Assembly (NCBI GenBank): GCA_034189695.1
Contig: JAXHUA010000025.1
Coordinates: forward strand, 1 to 17,801
Direction of reading: 5' to 3'
DNA length: 17,801 nt
From: JAXHUA01 sp034189695
GTDB lineage: Bacteria > Chloroflexota > Dehalococcoidia > E44-bin15
Under the pieces are notes generated by a model. It did not search any database, was not told the DNA's origin, and saw only the letters and a program-made list of their open reading frames with translations. The translations under genes and the position numbers were made by a program. Shown one piece after another: positions 1-7,395 of the stretch. Within the stretch, counting starts at the first letter, position 1. Every line of letters begins with the position of its first letter.

Positions 1-334
1 TGAAAGCGTGCAGGTTGGCCGAATGGCATTCGGGGCAGATGAGCATTATCTGCGACAGCGACCGCTTGAGCAGGGGCCTGGCCCCCTTGCGGCGCCGCAC
101 CATGTAGGCCCTGTCATACGCCGCCCTGCTCGCCGGGTCCGACAAACACTGGTACGCCTCGTCTATCAGGGCCACGCGCTCGTCGTTCGACTGTTCGCAC
201 TCGCCATCCACAGTCCGTGCTTGCCACAGCGCGGCGTACGCCGCTTCAATCGTGGCGGAGTCAGCGTCCCGGGCTGCGCCGAGAACGGCGTAGTAGTCCT
301 TCCACGGAGCCTCGTATTCGCTACGCTCGTCCAT
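1..334 (-). CDS. J-domain (DnaJ-like) protein, N-terminal part, runs off the left edge
   Basis: The first 111 codons are present, from an ATG at 334. Residues 12-77 resemble a J domain: a WKDYYAVLGAARDADSATIE start, a helix-II-like stretch (IEAAYAALWQAR) and a clear helix III/IV ending (ALIDEAYQCLSDPASRAAYDRA). J domains normally stimulate the ATPase of DnaK-type chaperones through an HPD tripeptide between helices II and III. Here that loop reads RTVDGECEQSNDER and contains no HPD, so stimulation of a canonical Hsp70 is doubtful. After the domain a basic stretch (RRRKGARPLLKR) leads into CPEC at residues 100-103, probably the first half of a zinc ribbon whose remainder lies outside the window. 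The site before the ATG (AGGTAG) is a weak ribosome site. The J-like fold is clear from the pattern, but the protein's role is not known. Confidence 0.72.
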   Translation of the reverse strand, partial: MDERSEYEAPWKDYYAVLGAARDADSATIEAAYAALWQARTVDGECEQSNDERVALIDEAYQCLSDPASRAAYDRAYMVRRRKGARPLLKRSLSQIMLICPECHSANLHAF

Positions 335-577
335 ACTACCTGGTCCCGCGGCACCGGCAAAACCAGCCAGACCAATACCGCTTGCGCCGGGCAACGCAGG
401 CCACAAACTGCCGACGCATGGTCTGCGGATTGCCTGGAGCGTGGCGTGTGCCAGCTTCGCCAGTGCCCCAGGACACGTACGATTCTAACACAGGCCACTC
501 GCGCACGAAAGACTTCCGACGGGGCGGACGGCATTACTGAGAACAGCAACATGCTCCAGAGCTTCGCTCTACGGATG
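335..577. other. Intergenic spacer between lipoprotein gene and J-domain gene
   Basis: About 240 bases with no convincing gene. On the minus strand a TAGAAT hexamer (482-487) could be a -10 box for the J-domain gene, but no good -35 box lies 16-19 bases upstream of it. A short AGAGC/GCTCT inverted repeat lies just after the lipoprotein stop codon, with no T-tract. The open frames seen here on both strands have no recognisable domain and poor starts. Confidence 0.4.
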
Positions 578-1504
578 TCACAACTCGTCCAGCTTCCAGC
601 CGCCCACCTCTCTGACGAGCGGCATGGTGCTGGTGTCCGTCCCCAGATTACCTGTGAGGGTGACCTCCGCCTCAGCCGTGTCGCCGTCGACGGTGACCTG
701 GACCACCTCGAACTGGACCTCGCCGGACTGCTCCCGCAAGTACCCGAGGAAAGCCTTCAGGTTCTCGTCGCCGTACTGCTGCCTCACCCCGTCCGAGTAG
801 TACGTCACGCACGTGTCGTAGTCCCGCGAGTTGTACGCGGAGTAGTAGCCCGCTATCGTCTCCTCTACTTGGTGTTCAGCGGTCGGCGTCGGGGTAGGGG
901 TCGGCGTTGGTGTCGCCGTTGGCGTGGGCGTCGGGGTAGGGGTCGGCGTGTCCTCAGCAGTCGGAGTTGCCGTCGGCCCGGGGGTAGCCGGCGGCGCAGG
1001 CGTGGGCGCAGGCGTGGGCGTGGGCGTAGGCGTGGGCGTGGGCGTGGGCGTGGGCGTAGGCGTGGGTGTTGGCGTAGGCGTGAGCGTGGGTGTTGGCGTA
1101 GGCGTGGGCATTGGCGTCGGTGTCACCTCGGCGTTCACCACGACATCCACTTCGCGGGATTTCTCTTCCCCTCTCTCATCGGTGACAGTCACGCGAATGC
1201 TATAGGTCCCTTCCCGCCGAGGCGCCCTCCAGGTGAAGGTGTCATCGGTCTGAGCATATATCCAACCGTCCACCGACCACTGATAGGAGAGGTCATCTCC
1301 TTCGGGGTCAGTCGCCCGGCAGGTTACGACGCAGGTGCTGCGCGGGACAACCACGTCTGGCTCGGCAGTGAGGCTCGTTATCCTGGGGGCCTCGTTCTCG
1401 GATACACAGGCCACCGCCGTCACGAGCAACGCAACGGCGAGCACGCACCACAGCGCTCTGCCCAAGCGCAGGCCAGCGATCGCCCCCGCCTTGACGCTCA
1501 ACAT
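578..1504 (-). CDS. Lipoprotein: PKD-like domain, Thr-Pro repeat linker, NTF2-like C-terminal domain
   Basis: I chose the ATG at 1504 (308 residues) because GGAG lies about 8 bases upstream and a signal peptide begins there. The longer frame would start with TTG at 1561. Residues 1-33 form a lipoprotein signal: basic n-region (K5, R12, R16), hydrophobic core (WCVLAVALLVTAV), and a loose lipobox ending A-C with Cys33 as the likely lipidated residue. Residues 38-124 look like a PKD/Ig-like domain (ATDPEGDDLSYQWSVDG, then GTYSIRVTVTDERGE). Residues 128-209 are almost pure Thr-Pro repeats. Residues 210-308 resemble the NTF2/DUF4878-like fold (VEETIAGYYSAYNSRDYDTC at the start, VREVGGWKLDEL at the end). 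It is probably anchored outside the membrane with the C-terminal domain held away by the stiff linker. Ligand and role are unknown. The gene seems to stand alone. Confidence 0.8.
   Translation of the reverse strand: MLSVKAGAIAGLRLGRALWCVLAVALLVTAVACVSENEAPRITSLTAEPDVVVPRSTCVVTCRATDPEGDDLSYQWSVDGWIYAQTDDTFTWRAPRREGTYSIRVTVTDERGEEKSREVDVVVNAEVTPTPMPTPTPTPTLTPTPTPTPTPTPTPTPTPTPTPTPAPTPAPPATPGPTATPTAEDTPTPTPTPTPTATPTPTPTPTPTAEHQVEETIAGYYSAYNSRDYDTCVTYYSDGVRQQYGDENLKAFLGYLREQSGEVQFEVVQVTVDGDTAEAEVTLTGNLGTDTSTMPLVREVGGWKLDEL
878..1123 (-). repeat. Low-complexity Thr-Pro coding repeat
   Basis: About 246 bases made largely of hexamer units that read ACGCCC/ACCCCG on the coding strand (GGCGTG/GGCGTC on plus), encoding the TPTPTP linker of the lipoprotein. 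Some positions are interrupted by Ala, Met, Leu or Gly codons (for example TPAPTPAPPATPGP). Such tracts change length by strand slippage, so copy number may vary between strains or assemblies. Confidence 0.9.
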
Positions 1505-1823
1505 CACGGCTTCTCCGCCTGGCTCCTTCAGCCGAACCCCGGGACAATGGTCTTTCCGCAAGGACTTAACTACACCGTCGGCCAGCCAAAGTCAAGGTCG
1601 TTGAAGGGATGCGGCACAGCCCCGGGTGCTCACGGGCTTACGGGCCGTTGCGCGTGGTTTGAACAGCAAAGGGCAAGCGCGCAGTCCCACACATAGCTCG
1701 CCGGCAGACAGGCAGTTGGTGACTGTCCGTCGAGCACACCTCACCTGAGACGCACTCCCCGTGGCTCTCACCATGCGGGCGCGCCGCGGTCAGACGGGGG
1801 CGACTGCGTGTGAATTGTAGAGG
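1505..1823. other. Intergenic spacer downstream of fdhB and upstream of the lipoprotein gene
   Basis: About 320 bases with no convincing gene. It holds the lipoprotein ribosome site (GGAG near 1511-1514). A possible minus-strand promoter is TTGACT (1590-1595) with a poor TAGTTA at the -10 position (1567-1572) and a 17-base spacer. I see no classical stem-loop plus T-tract terminator after the fdhB stop codon at 1824. Confidence 0.4.
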
Positions 1824-3038
1824 CTAGAAAGCTACTTCAACACCGTCGAGGGCTAGCTCGGCATCATGGTAGGTTCTCATTGGAGGAGCAGCACTCACAT
1901 CCATGCCCGGCTCGTAGTCAAAGATGGTCGCCAGTTCCCTGTTCAGCATGAAGGTCAGCAGAGCGATGGGAAGCTCCATTGGGCAGACATCCTGACACTG
2001 CCCGCAGTTCACACAGGAGTCCATCACGTGGCTGGCCCGGATTATGGGGAACAAGGGGTCAGGCGGGACCTCTCCGCCAAGCACAATGCCCCGGTCCGCC
2101 TCCAGAGAGCAGTCCTTGCAGTAGCAGATCGGGCACGCGTCGCGGCAGCCAAAGCACTTGATGCACTGCTCGAACTGGCCGAACCAGTAGTCGAACCTCT
2201 GGCTACAGCTCATCTCTTTGAATGGAGCGAAATCCTTTGTCTGCCAGTCGTGTGCCGACTTGACCGCCGCTTCGTCCTTCTGCCTCCGTGCTTCCTTCGC
2301 GGAATCGTCGGCCGGCTGCACACTGATGACGCCAGCCTTCACTGCTTCATCGAGGAAATCCGACCCCTTGTCGGAGCACACCTCGACAAAGGTGCTCTTC
2401 TCGTCCTTCGCCCCCCATTTGCCGCAGGCCAGGTCCGCCATGGTGGGGATATTGGTCTCACACCTGCGGCAGTTGTCCCTTCTTCCCGAACCCTTCTCCT
2501 CCAACTCGGCCAGTTCGCGCGCCTTCTCGGAGCCATCCTTGAGAGTGATAGTGAGCTTGCCGTCCTCGATGTCCTCCTTGACGACGTCGGCCGGGTCCAC
2601 GCCAAACTCCTCCGTCATCATCAGCTTGGCCTTGGCCGAAGGGAGGGTCCCGGTGCAGTTCAGGCCGATTAGCAGTACGTTGTCGAGATTGACCTGGGTC
2701 CGCTTGGCCAGCTCGACGATCGCCTTGGCATCGCACGGCTTGCAGACGACGGCTATCTTCATGGTGGAAGCTCCATGCAGGTACTCCTTGAGGCAGCGGG
2801 CGATATTGGGGGACGCGCAGTGCAGGGACCCGACGGTACCGGCTACTTCCTCCGGGTCAGTGACCAACACCGGGATACCATCGTACCTGTTGCCACCTCT
2901 GGCCTTCACCGCCAGCACTCCATCCACCCGTTTGCCTGCCAGGGCATACTTGAGCAGTGTGCCGACTACGCCGCCGCACTCCGCCTTCTCGATCAACGGC
3001 TGGTCCGTGGAGCGGGCAATATGCATGTCTCCCTTCAT
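1824..3038 (-). CDS. fdhB: Formate dehydrogenase beta subunit, FrhB/FdhB (F420 dehydrogenase beta) family
   Basis: The protein has 404 residues from the ATG at 3038, which overlaps the fdhA stop codon in an ATGA and has GGAGG at 3046-3050, seven bases upstream. Family members carry electrons between the formate-oxidising alpha subunit and FAD/F420 or partner iron-sulfur proteins. The N-terminal half matches the FrhB/FdhB family (AECGGVVGTLLKYALAGKRVDGVLAV, GSLHCASPNIA, VVCKPCDAKAIVEL, LIGLNC), including cysteines at 128, 190, 193 and 205. The C-terminal part has two ferredoxin-like motifs: C292, C295, C298, C302 and C342, C345, C348, C352, with an extra cysteine-rich run (CPICYCKDC). It ends the operon and is translationally coupled to fdhA. 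Whether it binds F420 or only passes electrons to the Hdr proteins cannot be told from sequence. The Hdr neighbourhood favours docking to Hdr/MvhD. Confidence 0.9.
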   Translation of the reverse strand: MKGDMHIARSTDQPLIEKAECGGVVGTLLKYALAGKRVDGVLAVKARGGNRYDGIPVLVTDPEEVAGTVGSLHCASPNIARCLKEYLHGASTMKIAVVCKPCDAKAIVELAKRTQVNLDNVLLIGLNCTGTLPSAKAKLMMTEEFGVDPADVVKEDIEDGKLTITLKDGSEKARELAELEEKGSGRRDNCRRCETNIPTMADLACGKWGAKDEKSTFVEVCSDKGSDFLDEAVKAGVISVQPADDSAKEARRQKDEAAVKSAHDWQTKDFAPFKEMSCSQRFDYWFGQFEQCIKCFGCRDACPICYCKDCSLEADRGIVLGGEVPPDPLFPIIRASHVMDSCVNCGQCQDVCPMELPIALLTFMLNRELATIFDYEPGMDVSAAPPMRTYHDAELALDGVEVAF

Positions 3039-5065
3039 TTCTTGGCCTCCATCCTGACCGAACATACCTTCGTCTCCGCACACTTGCAGCTAGGGTCCAG
3101 AGCCGCGTTGGTGAGCACATTGGCGAGAGAACCCGGGAAGTGAAACGGGACGAACACCAGTCCCGGCGGCACGCGGTCGGTTACTCTGGCTTCAGCCTCG
3201 ATACTGCCCCGTCTCGTCGTCAACGCCACCAGCTCCCTGTCGCCGATCCCTTCCCTGGCCGCGTCATCGGGATTGACTTCCACGAAGCCCCTCGGGACCT
3301 CATCTAGGAGCTTGGGAGTCCTCCGTGTCATGTGTCCGGTGTGATAGTGGAAGATGCTCCTTCCGGTGGTGAGGAAGTAGGGGTACTCCTCGTCGGGCAC
3401 CTCCGCCGGAGGTTTGAACTCCACCGCCATGAAGTGCCCCAGGCCATCGGCGGTGTTGAACTTCTCAAGGAACATGGTTGGGGTCCCCGGGTGGTCCTCA
3501 GCCGGGCACGGCCAGTGGATGCCGGCGATCGCCTTTTCCAACCTCTCGTAGGTAATGCCCTTGTACGGGGGCACACAGGTTCTTACCTCCTCGAATATCT
3601 CGCCGGAGGAGCCGAAGCTGAACTTGTCCCCGTAGCCCATTCTCTCAGCGAGCTGGCATATGATCCACCAGTCGGGCCTGGCCTCACCAGGGGGCTCGAT
3701 GACCTTGTTTATTTTCTGCACCCGCCGGTCTATCCAGGTGTGGGTGGCTTCCCGCTCCACCCAGGTTGCCGCGGGCAGTACCACGTGGGCCAGCTCACAT
3801 ATCTCGGTGGGGAATATCTCCTGGACTACCAGGAACTCGACCTTCTCCAGCACCTTGCGCAGGTTGTTCACGTCCGGCACCACCATCATCGGGTCCGCTC
3901 CCACAATGTACAGGTACGACAGGTTGTGGAGCATATCGATGTAGGTGAGGCCGGGCTTGGTGGGCAGGTTCTCCACCTTCCAGGCCTCTTCGAAGAACTT
4001 GGCCGAATCATCGCCCACGCGCTTGAACCCGGGGTAGAAAACGCAGAGGCAGCCCATGTCGCCGCCGCCCTCGCCGTTCACCTGACCCCTCATGGAGTTG
4101 ACCCCGCTTCCCGGCTTGCCGGCGTGTCCACACAAGAGGGCCAGGTCGGCGTGGACCTTCACATTGTCGCCGCCCACCGTGTGCTGGCAGATGCCCTGGT
4201 CATAGAGTATGCAGCCCCGCTCAGCTTTGGCGTAGGCGACGGCGGCCTCCTTAATGGTCTCCAGAGGCACACCGGTAAGCTCCTCCGCCTCCTTCAGGTC
4301 CACTTTCGACAGGAAGTCACGCAGCGCATCGAAGTCCGCGGTGCGCGATGCAATGAACTCCTTGTTCTCCAGCCCCTCGTCAAGGATGACCTTCATCATG
4401 GCGTTTATCAGGGCTACATCCGTCCCCGACTTCAACTGAAGATGGATGTCGGCCAGGTACCGCGCCGTATTCGTCTTTCGCGGGTCAGTGTAGAGCACCT
4501 TGGCGCCCTTGGCCCTGGCGCGTGCAACCCTCCTCGCGATTATGGGGAAGGTCTCCCTGAGGTTGACGCCGGCGAGGAAGATGCAGTCAGCATCCACAAT
4601 CGATTCCTGGTTGGTCTGCATGACGCCGGAGCCCATCATGGGGAGCAGTCCAGCCACCGCCGAGGAATGACACAGCCTGCCGCAGTACTCGACATTGTTG
4701 GTTCCCATGACGACGCGGGTGAACTTCTGCATCACGTAGGCGTCCTCATTGCTGCTGCGGCATGAAGCGAGGAAGCCGAAGTTGTCCGGCGTGGCCTCTT
4801 TCAGCTTCGAGACGACGAGGTCAAGCGCCTCATCCCAGGAAGCCTCCTTCAACTCGCCGTTCTTCCTTATGAGCGGTGTCTTCAGCCTCTCCTCGCTATA
4901 GAGGTACTGGAACGCATTCTTGCCCTTGGGGCAGTTCGTTCCCTCGTTTACGGGGTGCTCTTTCCACGGCTCCTGCGCGATTATCCTGCCGTCCTCAACC
5001 ACCAGGTAGAGACCGCACCCACAACTACAATAGGGGCATATGGTAGGCACATACTCAATGGGCAT
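3035..5065 (-). CDS. fdhA: Formate dehydrogenase alpha subunit, molybdopterin (bis-MGD) enzyme
   Basis: The protein has 676 residues from the ATG at 5065, which has AGGAGG four to five bases upstream. A 10-codon longer frame would need TTG. It should oxidise formate to CO2 at a Mo or W bis-pterin centre. The N-terminus binds a [4Fe-4S] cluster (C10, C13, C17, C45, with CPKG keeping the conserved lysine). The metal-ligand region reads EYCGRLCHSSAVAGL. Cys132, followed by the conserved His133, occupies the place of selenocysteine in E. coli FdhF, so this is a Cys-type enzyme with no UGA recoding. The molybdopterin oxidoreductase body and a C-terminal dinucleotide-binding domain (YPYFLTTGRSIFHYHTGHMT) follow. 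Length and form match the soluble FdhA of methanogen-type FdhAB. There is no Tat signal, so the protein should be cytoplasmic. It overlaps mvhD by 11 bases and fdhB by 4, which argues for one complex. Confidence 0.94.
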   Translation of the reverse strand: MPIEYVPTICPYCSCGCGLYLVVEDGRIIAQEPWKEHPVNEGTNCPKGKNAFQYLYSEERLKTPLIRKNGELKEASWDEALDLVVSKLKEATPDNFGFLASCRSSNEDAYVMQKFTRVVMGTNNVEYCGRLCHSSAVAGLLPMMGSGVMQTNQESIVDADCIFLAGVNLRETFPIIARRVARARAKGAKVLYTDPRKTNTARYLADIHLQLKSGTDVALINAMMKVILDEGLENKEFIASRTADFDALRDFLSKVDLKEAEELTGVPLETIKEAAVAYAKAERGCILYDQGICQHTVGGDNVKVHADLALLCGHAGKPGSGVNSMRGQVNGEGGGDMGCLCVFYPGFKRVGDDSAKFFEEAWKVENLPTKPGLTYIDMLHNLSYLYIVGADPMMVVPDVNNLRKVLEKVEFLVVQEIFPTEICELAHVVLPAATWVEREATHTWIDRRVQKINKVIEPPGEARPDWWIICQLAERMGYGDKFSFGSSGEIFEEVRTCVPPYKGITYERLEKAIAGIHWPCPAEDHPGTPTMFLEKFNTADGLGHFMAVEFKPPAEVPDEEYPYFLTTGRSIFHYHTGHMTRRTPKLLDEVPRGFVEVNPDDAAREGIGDRELVALTTRRGSIEAEARVTDRVPPGLVFVPFHFPGSLANVLTNAALDPSCKCAETKVCSVRMEAKK

Positions 5066-5513
5066 TTTGCCTCCTCTTGAACGGGCTTGGGCCAAGCTCC
5101 CTTATCGTTTCGGTGAAGCTCCTGACCGTCTCTGCCACCTTGGGCCCCTCTGAGGCGGAGATCCATTCCAGTCTCAGTCGATCGCCGCCGATCCCAACCG
5201 CCTCAAGGAAGGGCCTGAGCCCCATGATCCTTCTTCTGGCACTGAGATTGCCCTTCAAGTAGTGGCAATCTCCCGGGAAGCAGCCGCAGACCAGCACCCC
5301 ATCTGCGCCCATGGTCAGGGCCTTCGAGACCAGCCTCTCGTCTATCCTGCCGGAACACATGAGCCGGATTATCCGTACGTTCGGCGGATACTTCACCCTG
5401 GCGGTGCCAGCCAGGTCAGCAGCAGCGTACGAGCACCAGTTGCAGAAGAAACCCACTATCGTTGGCTCAAATGTCGCCTCAGATGTTGCCTCAGATGTTG
5501 CCTCAGAGCTCAT
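5055..5513 (-). CDS. mvhD: MvhD/FlpD-family hydrogenase iron-sulfur subunit (delta)
   Basis: The protein has 152 residues and matches the FlpD/MvhD family, a small [2Fe-2S] protein that links a hydrogenase or formate dehydrogenase to HdrA. Visible motifs are FFCNWCSYAAADLAG (C24, C27), RLMCSGRID (C53), and VLVCGCFPGDCHYLKGN (C76, C78, C83). Its ATG shares ATGA with the stop of the HdrA C-terminal hybrid at 5510-5513, and its end overlaps fdhA by 11 bases. It therefore sits exactly where the formate and Hdr halves of the complex would join. The N-terminus carries an unusual 12-base tandem repeat giving SEAT-SEAT-SEAT-FEPT before the family core begins near residue 18. A GAGGGGG site lies upstream. 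There is no fusion to HdrA, unlike in some other lineages. Confidence 0.92.
   Translation of the reverse strand: MSSEATSEATSEATFEPTIVGFFCNWCSYAAADLAGTARVKYPPNVRIIRLMCSGRIDERLVSKALTMGADGVLVCGCFPGDCHYLKGNLSARRRIMGLRPFLEAVGIGGDRLRLEWISASEGPKVAETVRSFTETIRELGPSPFKRRQNAH
5460..5507 (-). repeat. 12-base tandem repeat in the mvhD 5' end
   Basis: There are four consecutive 12-base units on the coding strand: TCTGAGGCAACA twice, then TCTGAGGCGACA, then the diverged TTTGAGCCAACG. They encode SEAT three times and FEPT. The repeat begins two codons after the start of mvhD, beside the translational coupling point with the upstream gene. Confidence 0.9.
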
Positions 5514-7279
5514 ACCAGCACCCCCTCGATCTCTGACAGGATCTGTTGTGTGGTGAAATGCCTGCTAACTATAGCGCCGCTGGGGCATGCGCCGGCACAA
5601 ACGCCGCAGCCCTTGCATAGCACGTCATTGACCCTCGCAACCTTCTTCTCTTCGTCGAAGTTGATGGCGCCGTAGGCGCACAGCTCGATGCATATCTTGC
5701 AGCCGGAGCACATCTCCTCGTCAACCTGCGCGGTGGCCGCCTCGACCTCCACCTTGCCCCTGCTGATCATCGACAGGGCCTCCGCCGCCCCCGCAGCGGC
5801 CTGGGCGACTGTATCGGGGATGTCCTTCGGCCCCTGGGCGCACCCCACGACGAACACGCCGGCGGTCGCCGTAGACACCGGCTCGAGCTTGGGGTGCTTC
5901 TCCAGGAAGAAACCTTCCGCTCCCCTGCTTATATTGAGAAGGCGGGCAACACTTCCTGCGTCTGCCTGTGGTTCCAGCGCAACGCTCAGGACGACCATGT
6001 CCACCGGGATGCGGCGCTTCTTGCCGACGAGGGTGTCTTCCACCAGGACAACCAGCTTGCCCTCCTCTTCAGGCAGTTCCGTCACGTCGGTCACTTCACT
6101 GGCGCGGCCGCGGACGAAATTGACCTCTTCGTCCTGCAGGCGGTTGTAGAACTCCTCGTAGCCCTTGCCGAAGCAGCGGAGATCGATGTACATCTGGTAT
6201 ATCTCCGAATCGGGTATCTTCTCTCTGAGCAGGTGGGAGTACTTCAAGGAATACATGCAGCATACTCGGGAGCAGTACTCATGGTAGTTCTTGTCGCGGC
6301 TGCCGACACAATGCAGAATAGCAACGCTCTTGGGCTGAGTGCCGTCCGCCAGCAGGATCTGGCCATCGGTGGACCCGCTCGCATTGCTCATCCGCTCGAA
6401 CTCGAGGCCGGTAATCACATTGTCATACCTTCCGTAGCCGTACTGGGTGATGGCGGAAGGGTCCATTTGTTGAAAGCCCGTCGCGATGATGATCGCGCCT
6501 ACTTCAATCTCCTCGTATTCATCTTCCATGTCATGATTGATGGCCTCTGCTTCACAGAACCTCTCGCACACCTTGCACCCGCCAGTCTTGAAGTGGATAC
6601 AGGTATTGGAGTCGATGACGGGGACTGAGGGCACCGCGTACATCAATGGAACATGAATGGGGGTGGATGGGCCGAGCTTTATCTCTGAATGCGCCACCTC
6701 CCTCCCGTACAGGTCCTCCACGGTAATCAGTCCCGTTGGGCACACCTTGGCGCACGCGCCGCAGCCAATACACGCTTCGGTCGATATCTCCGGCAAAACG
6801 GTGATCGCTCTGTCGATTCCTCGATTGGTGAAGGTGATAGCCGACGCGCCGATAACCTCGTCACAGAAGCGGACGCACAGGCCACACAGCGTGCAGAGAC
6901 CTTCCGGGTCCTCAACCTCGAATCGCGTCTGCTCAACGCCGTATTCGCGGGCCAGGTCCTGGACTACTTTGGCCTTGGGCGCCTGCGCCAGCAGCAATTC
7001 GAGGAGTATCTTGCGCGCAGCTATGACCTTGTCAGACCTGGTCTTGACCTCCAGGCCCTCTTCCACCGGATAGGTACAGCTGGTGACCATTCGAGACCTT
7101 CCCCGCAGGGTCACCTCCACGCTACAAAGACGACAGCCGCCAAACGGTTCCAGGGCCTCGTGATAACAGAGCGTCGGTATATCTATGCCGGCGCTCCTGG
7201 CTGCCTGAAGCACTGTCATCCCTTCCTGGGCCACAACCTCTTTGTCATCGATTCTCAACCTGACCTCAGACACTTCCAT
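5510..7279 (-). CDS. Hybrid protein: NuoG-type iron-sulfur N-terminus fused to the C-terminal half of HdrA
   Basis: Read from GTG at 7282 this has 590 residues, and I number from it. The ATG at 7279 is equally possible, and the AGGGAG before them sits unusually close to both. Residues 1-80 are a NuoG/HydA-like plant-type [2Fe-2S] domain (C39, C50, C53, C69). The His/Cys cluster motif that follows in NuoG is missing. Two [4Fe-4S] sites come next (C130, C133, C136, C140; C171, C174, C177, C181). From about residue 210 the protein is clearly HdrA: PLMYAVPSVPVIDSNTCIHF, GGCKVCERFCEAEAINHD, VGAIIIATGFQQMDPS, AILHCVGSRD, YCSRVCCMYSLKYSHLL, with FAD-domain completion near GVFVVGCAQGPKDIPD. A C-terminal ferredoxin follows (C525, C528, C531, C535; C556, C559, C562, C566). 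The N-terminal half of HdrA is the preceding gene. The role is inferred to be the electron-splitting core, with the extra clusters as a new electron entry or exit path. Confidence 0.88.
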   Translation of the reverse strand: MEVSEVRLRIDDKEVVAQEGMTVLQAARSAGIDIPTLCYHEALEPFGGCRLCSVEVTLRGRSRMVTSCTYPVEEGLEVKTRSDKVIAARKILLELLLAQAPKAKVVQDLAREYGVEQTRFEVEDPEGLCTLCGLCVRFCDEVIGASAITFTNRGIDRAITVLPEISTEACIGCGACAKVCPTGLITVEDLYGREVAHSEIKLGPSTPIHVPLMYAVPSVPVIDSNTCIHFKTGGCKVCERFCEAEAINHDMEDEYEEIEVGAIIIATGFQQMDPSAITQYGYGRYDNVITGLEFERMSNASGSTDGQILLADGTQPKSVAILHCVGSRDKNYHEYCSRVCCMYSLKYSHLLREKIPDSEIYQMYIDLRCFGKGYEEFYNRLQDEEVNFVRGRASEVTDVTELPEEEGKLVVLVEDTLVGKKRRIPVDMVVLSVALEPQADAGSVARLLNISRGAEGFFLEKHPKLEPVSTATAGVFVVGCAQGPKDIPDTVAQAAAGAAEALSMISRGKVEVEAATAQVDEEMCSGCKICIELCAYGAINFDEEKKVARVNDVLCKGCGVCAGACPSGAIVSRHFTTQQILSEIEGVLV

Positions 7280-7320
7280 CACTCCCTTCTACTTGCTCCT
7301 AGACCGGCACCATTTTCCTC

Positions 7321-7350
7321 TGACAGGGGAGGCGGTCCACGACCCTGTCA
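7321..7350 (-). promoter_or_regulatory. Perfect stem-loop between the two HdrA half genes
   Basis: TGACAGGG (7321-7328) and CCCTGTCA (7343-7350) form an 8-bp perfect inverted repeat around a 14-base loop, in the 113-base gap between the two HdrA half genes. This is the largest gap in an otherwise overlapping operon. No T-tract follows in the direction of transcription, so a strong terminator is unlikely. RNA processing, stability control or partial attenuation are the options, and none is shown by sequence. Confidence 0.6.
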
Positions 7351-7395
7351 ACTCTCTCACCTTCGTGTACCGCCGTTGCATACCCGTGCTCCCCG

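Noticed and set aside
878..1123. CRISPR or satellite-like array
   Set aside because: The hexamer pattern has no spacers and is fully explained as coding sequence for Thr-Pro repeats in the lipoprotein.
8..1696. Long plus-strand open frame of 562 codons with Arg/Gly-rich centre
   Set aside because: It is the antisense of the lipoprotein gene and its TP repeat. The repeat has no stops in several frames, the codon pattern and domains support the minus strand, and no domain is seen in the plus-strand product.
4661..4690. Selenocysteine in FdhA
   Set aside because: The ligand position (CGRLCHSS) is encoded by a cysteine codon and the frame has no internal TGA, so no recoding is needed.
3332..4765. 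Plus-strand open frame of 477 codons
   Set aside because: It lies fully opposite fdhA, whose motifs and length are unambiguous. GC-rich antisense frames stay open by chance.
7283..7395. Frameshift or sequencing error splitting a single hdrA gene
   Set aside because: The N-terminal half ends in an ordinary stop and the following gene begins with about 200 residues of NuoG-like sequence unrelated to HdrA. A simple frameshift could not produce this, so the split looks real.
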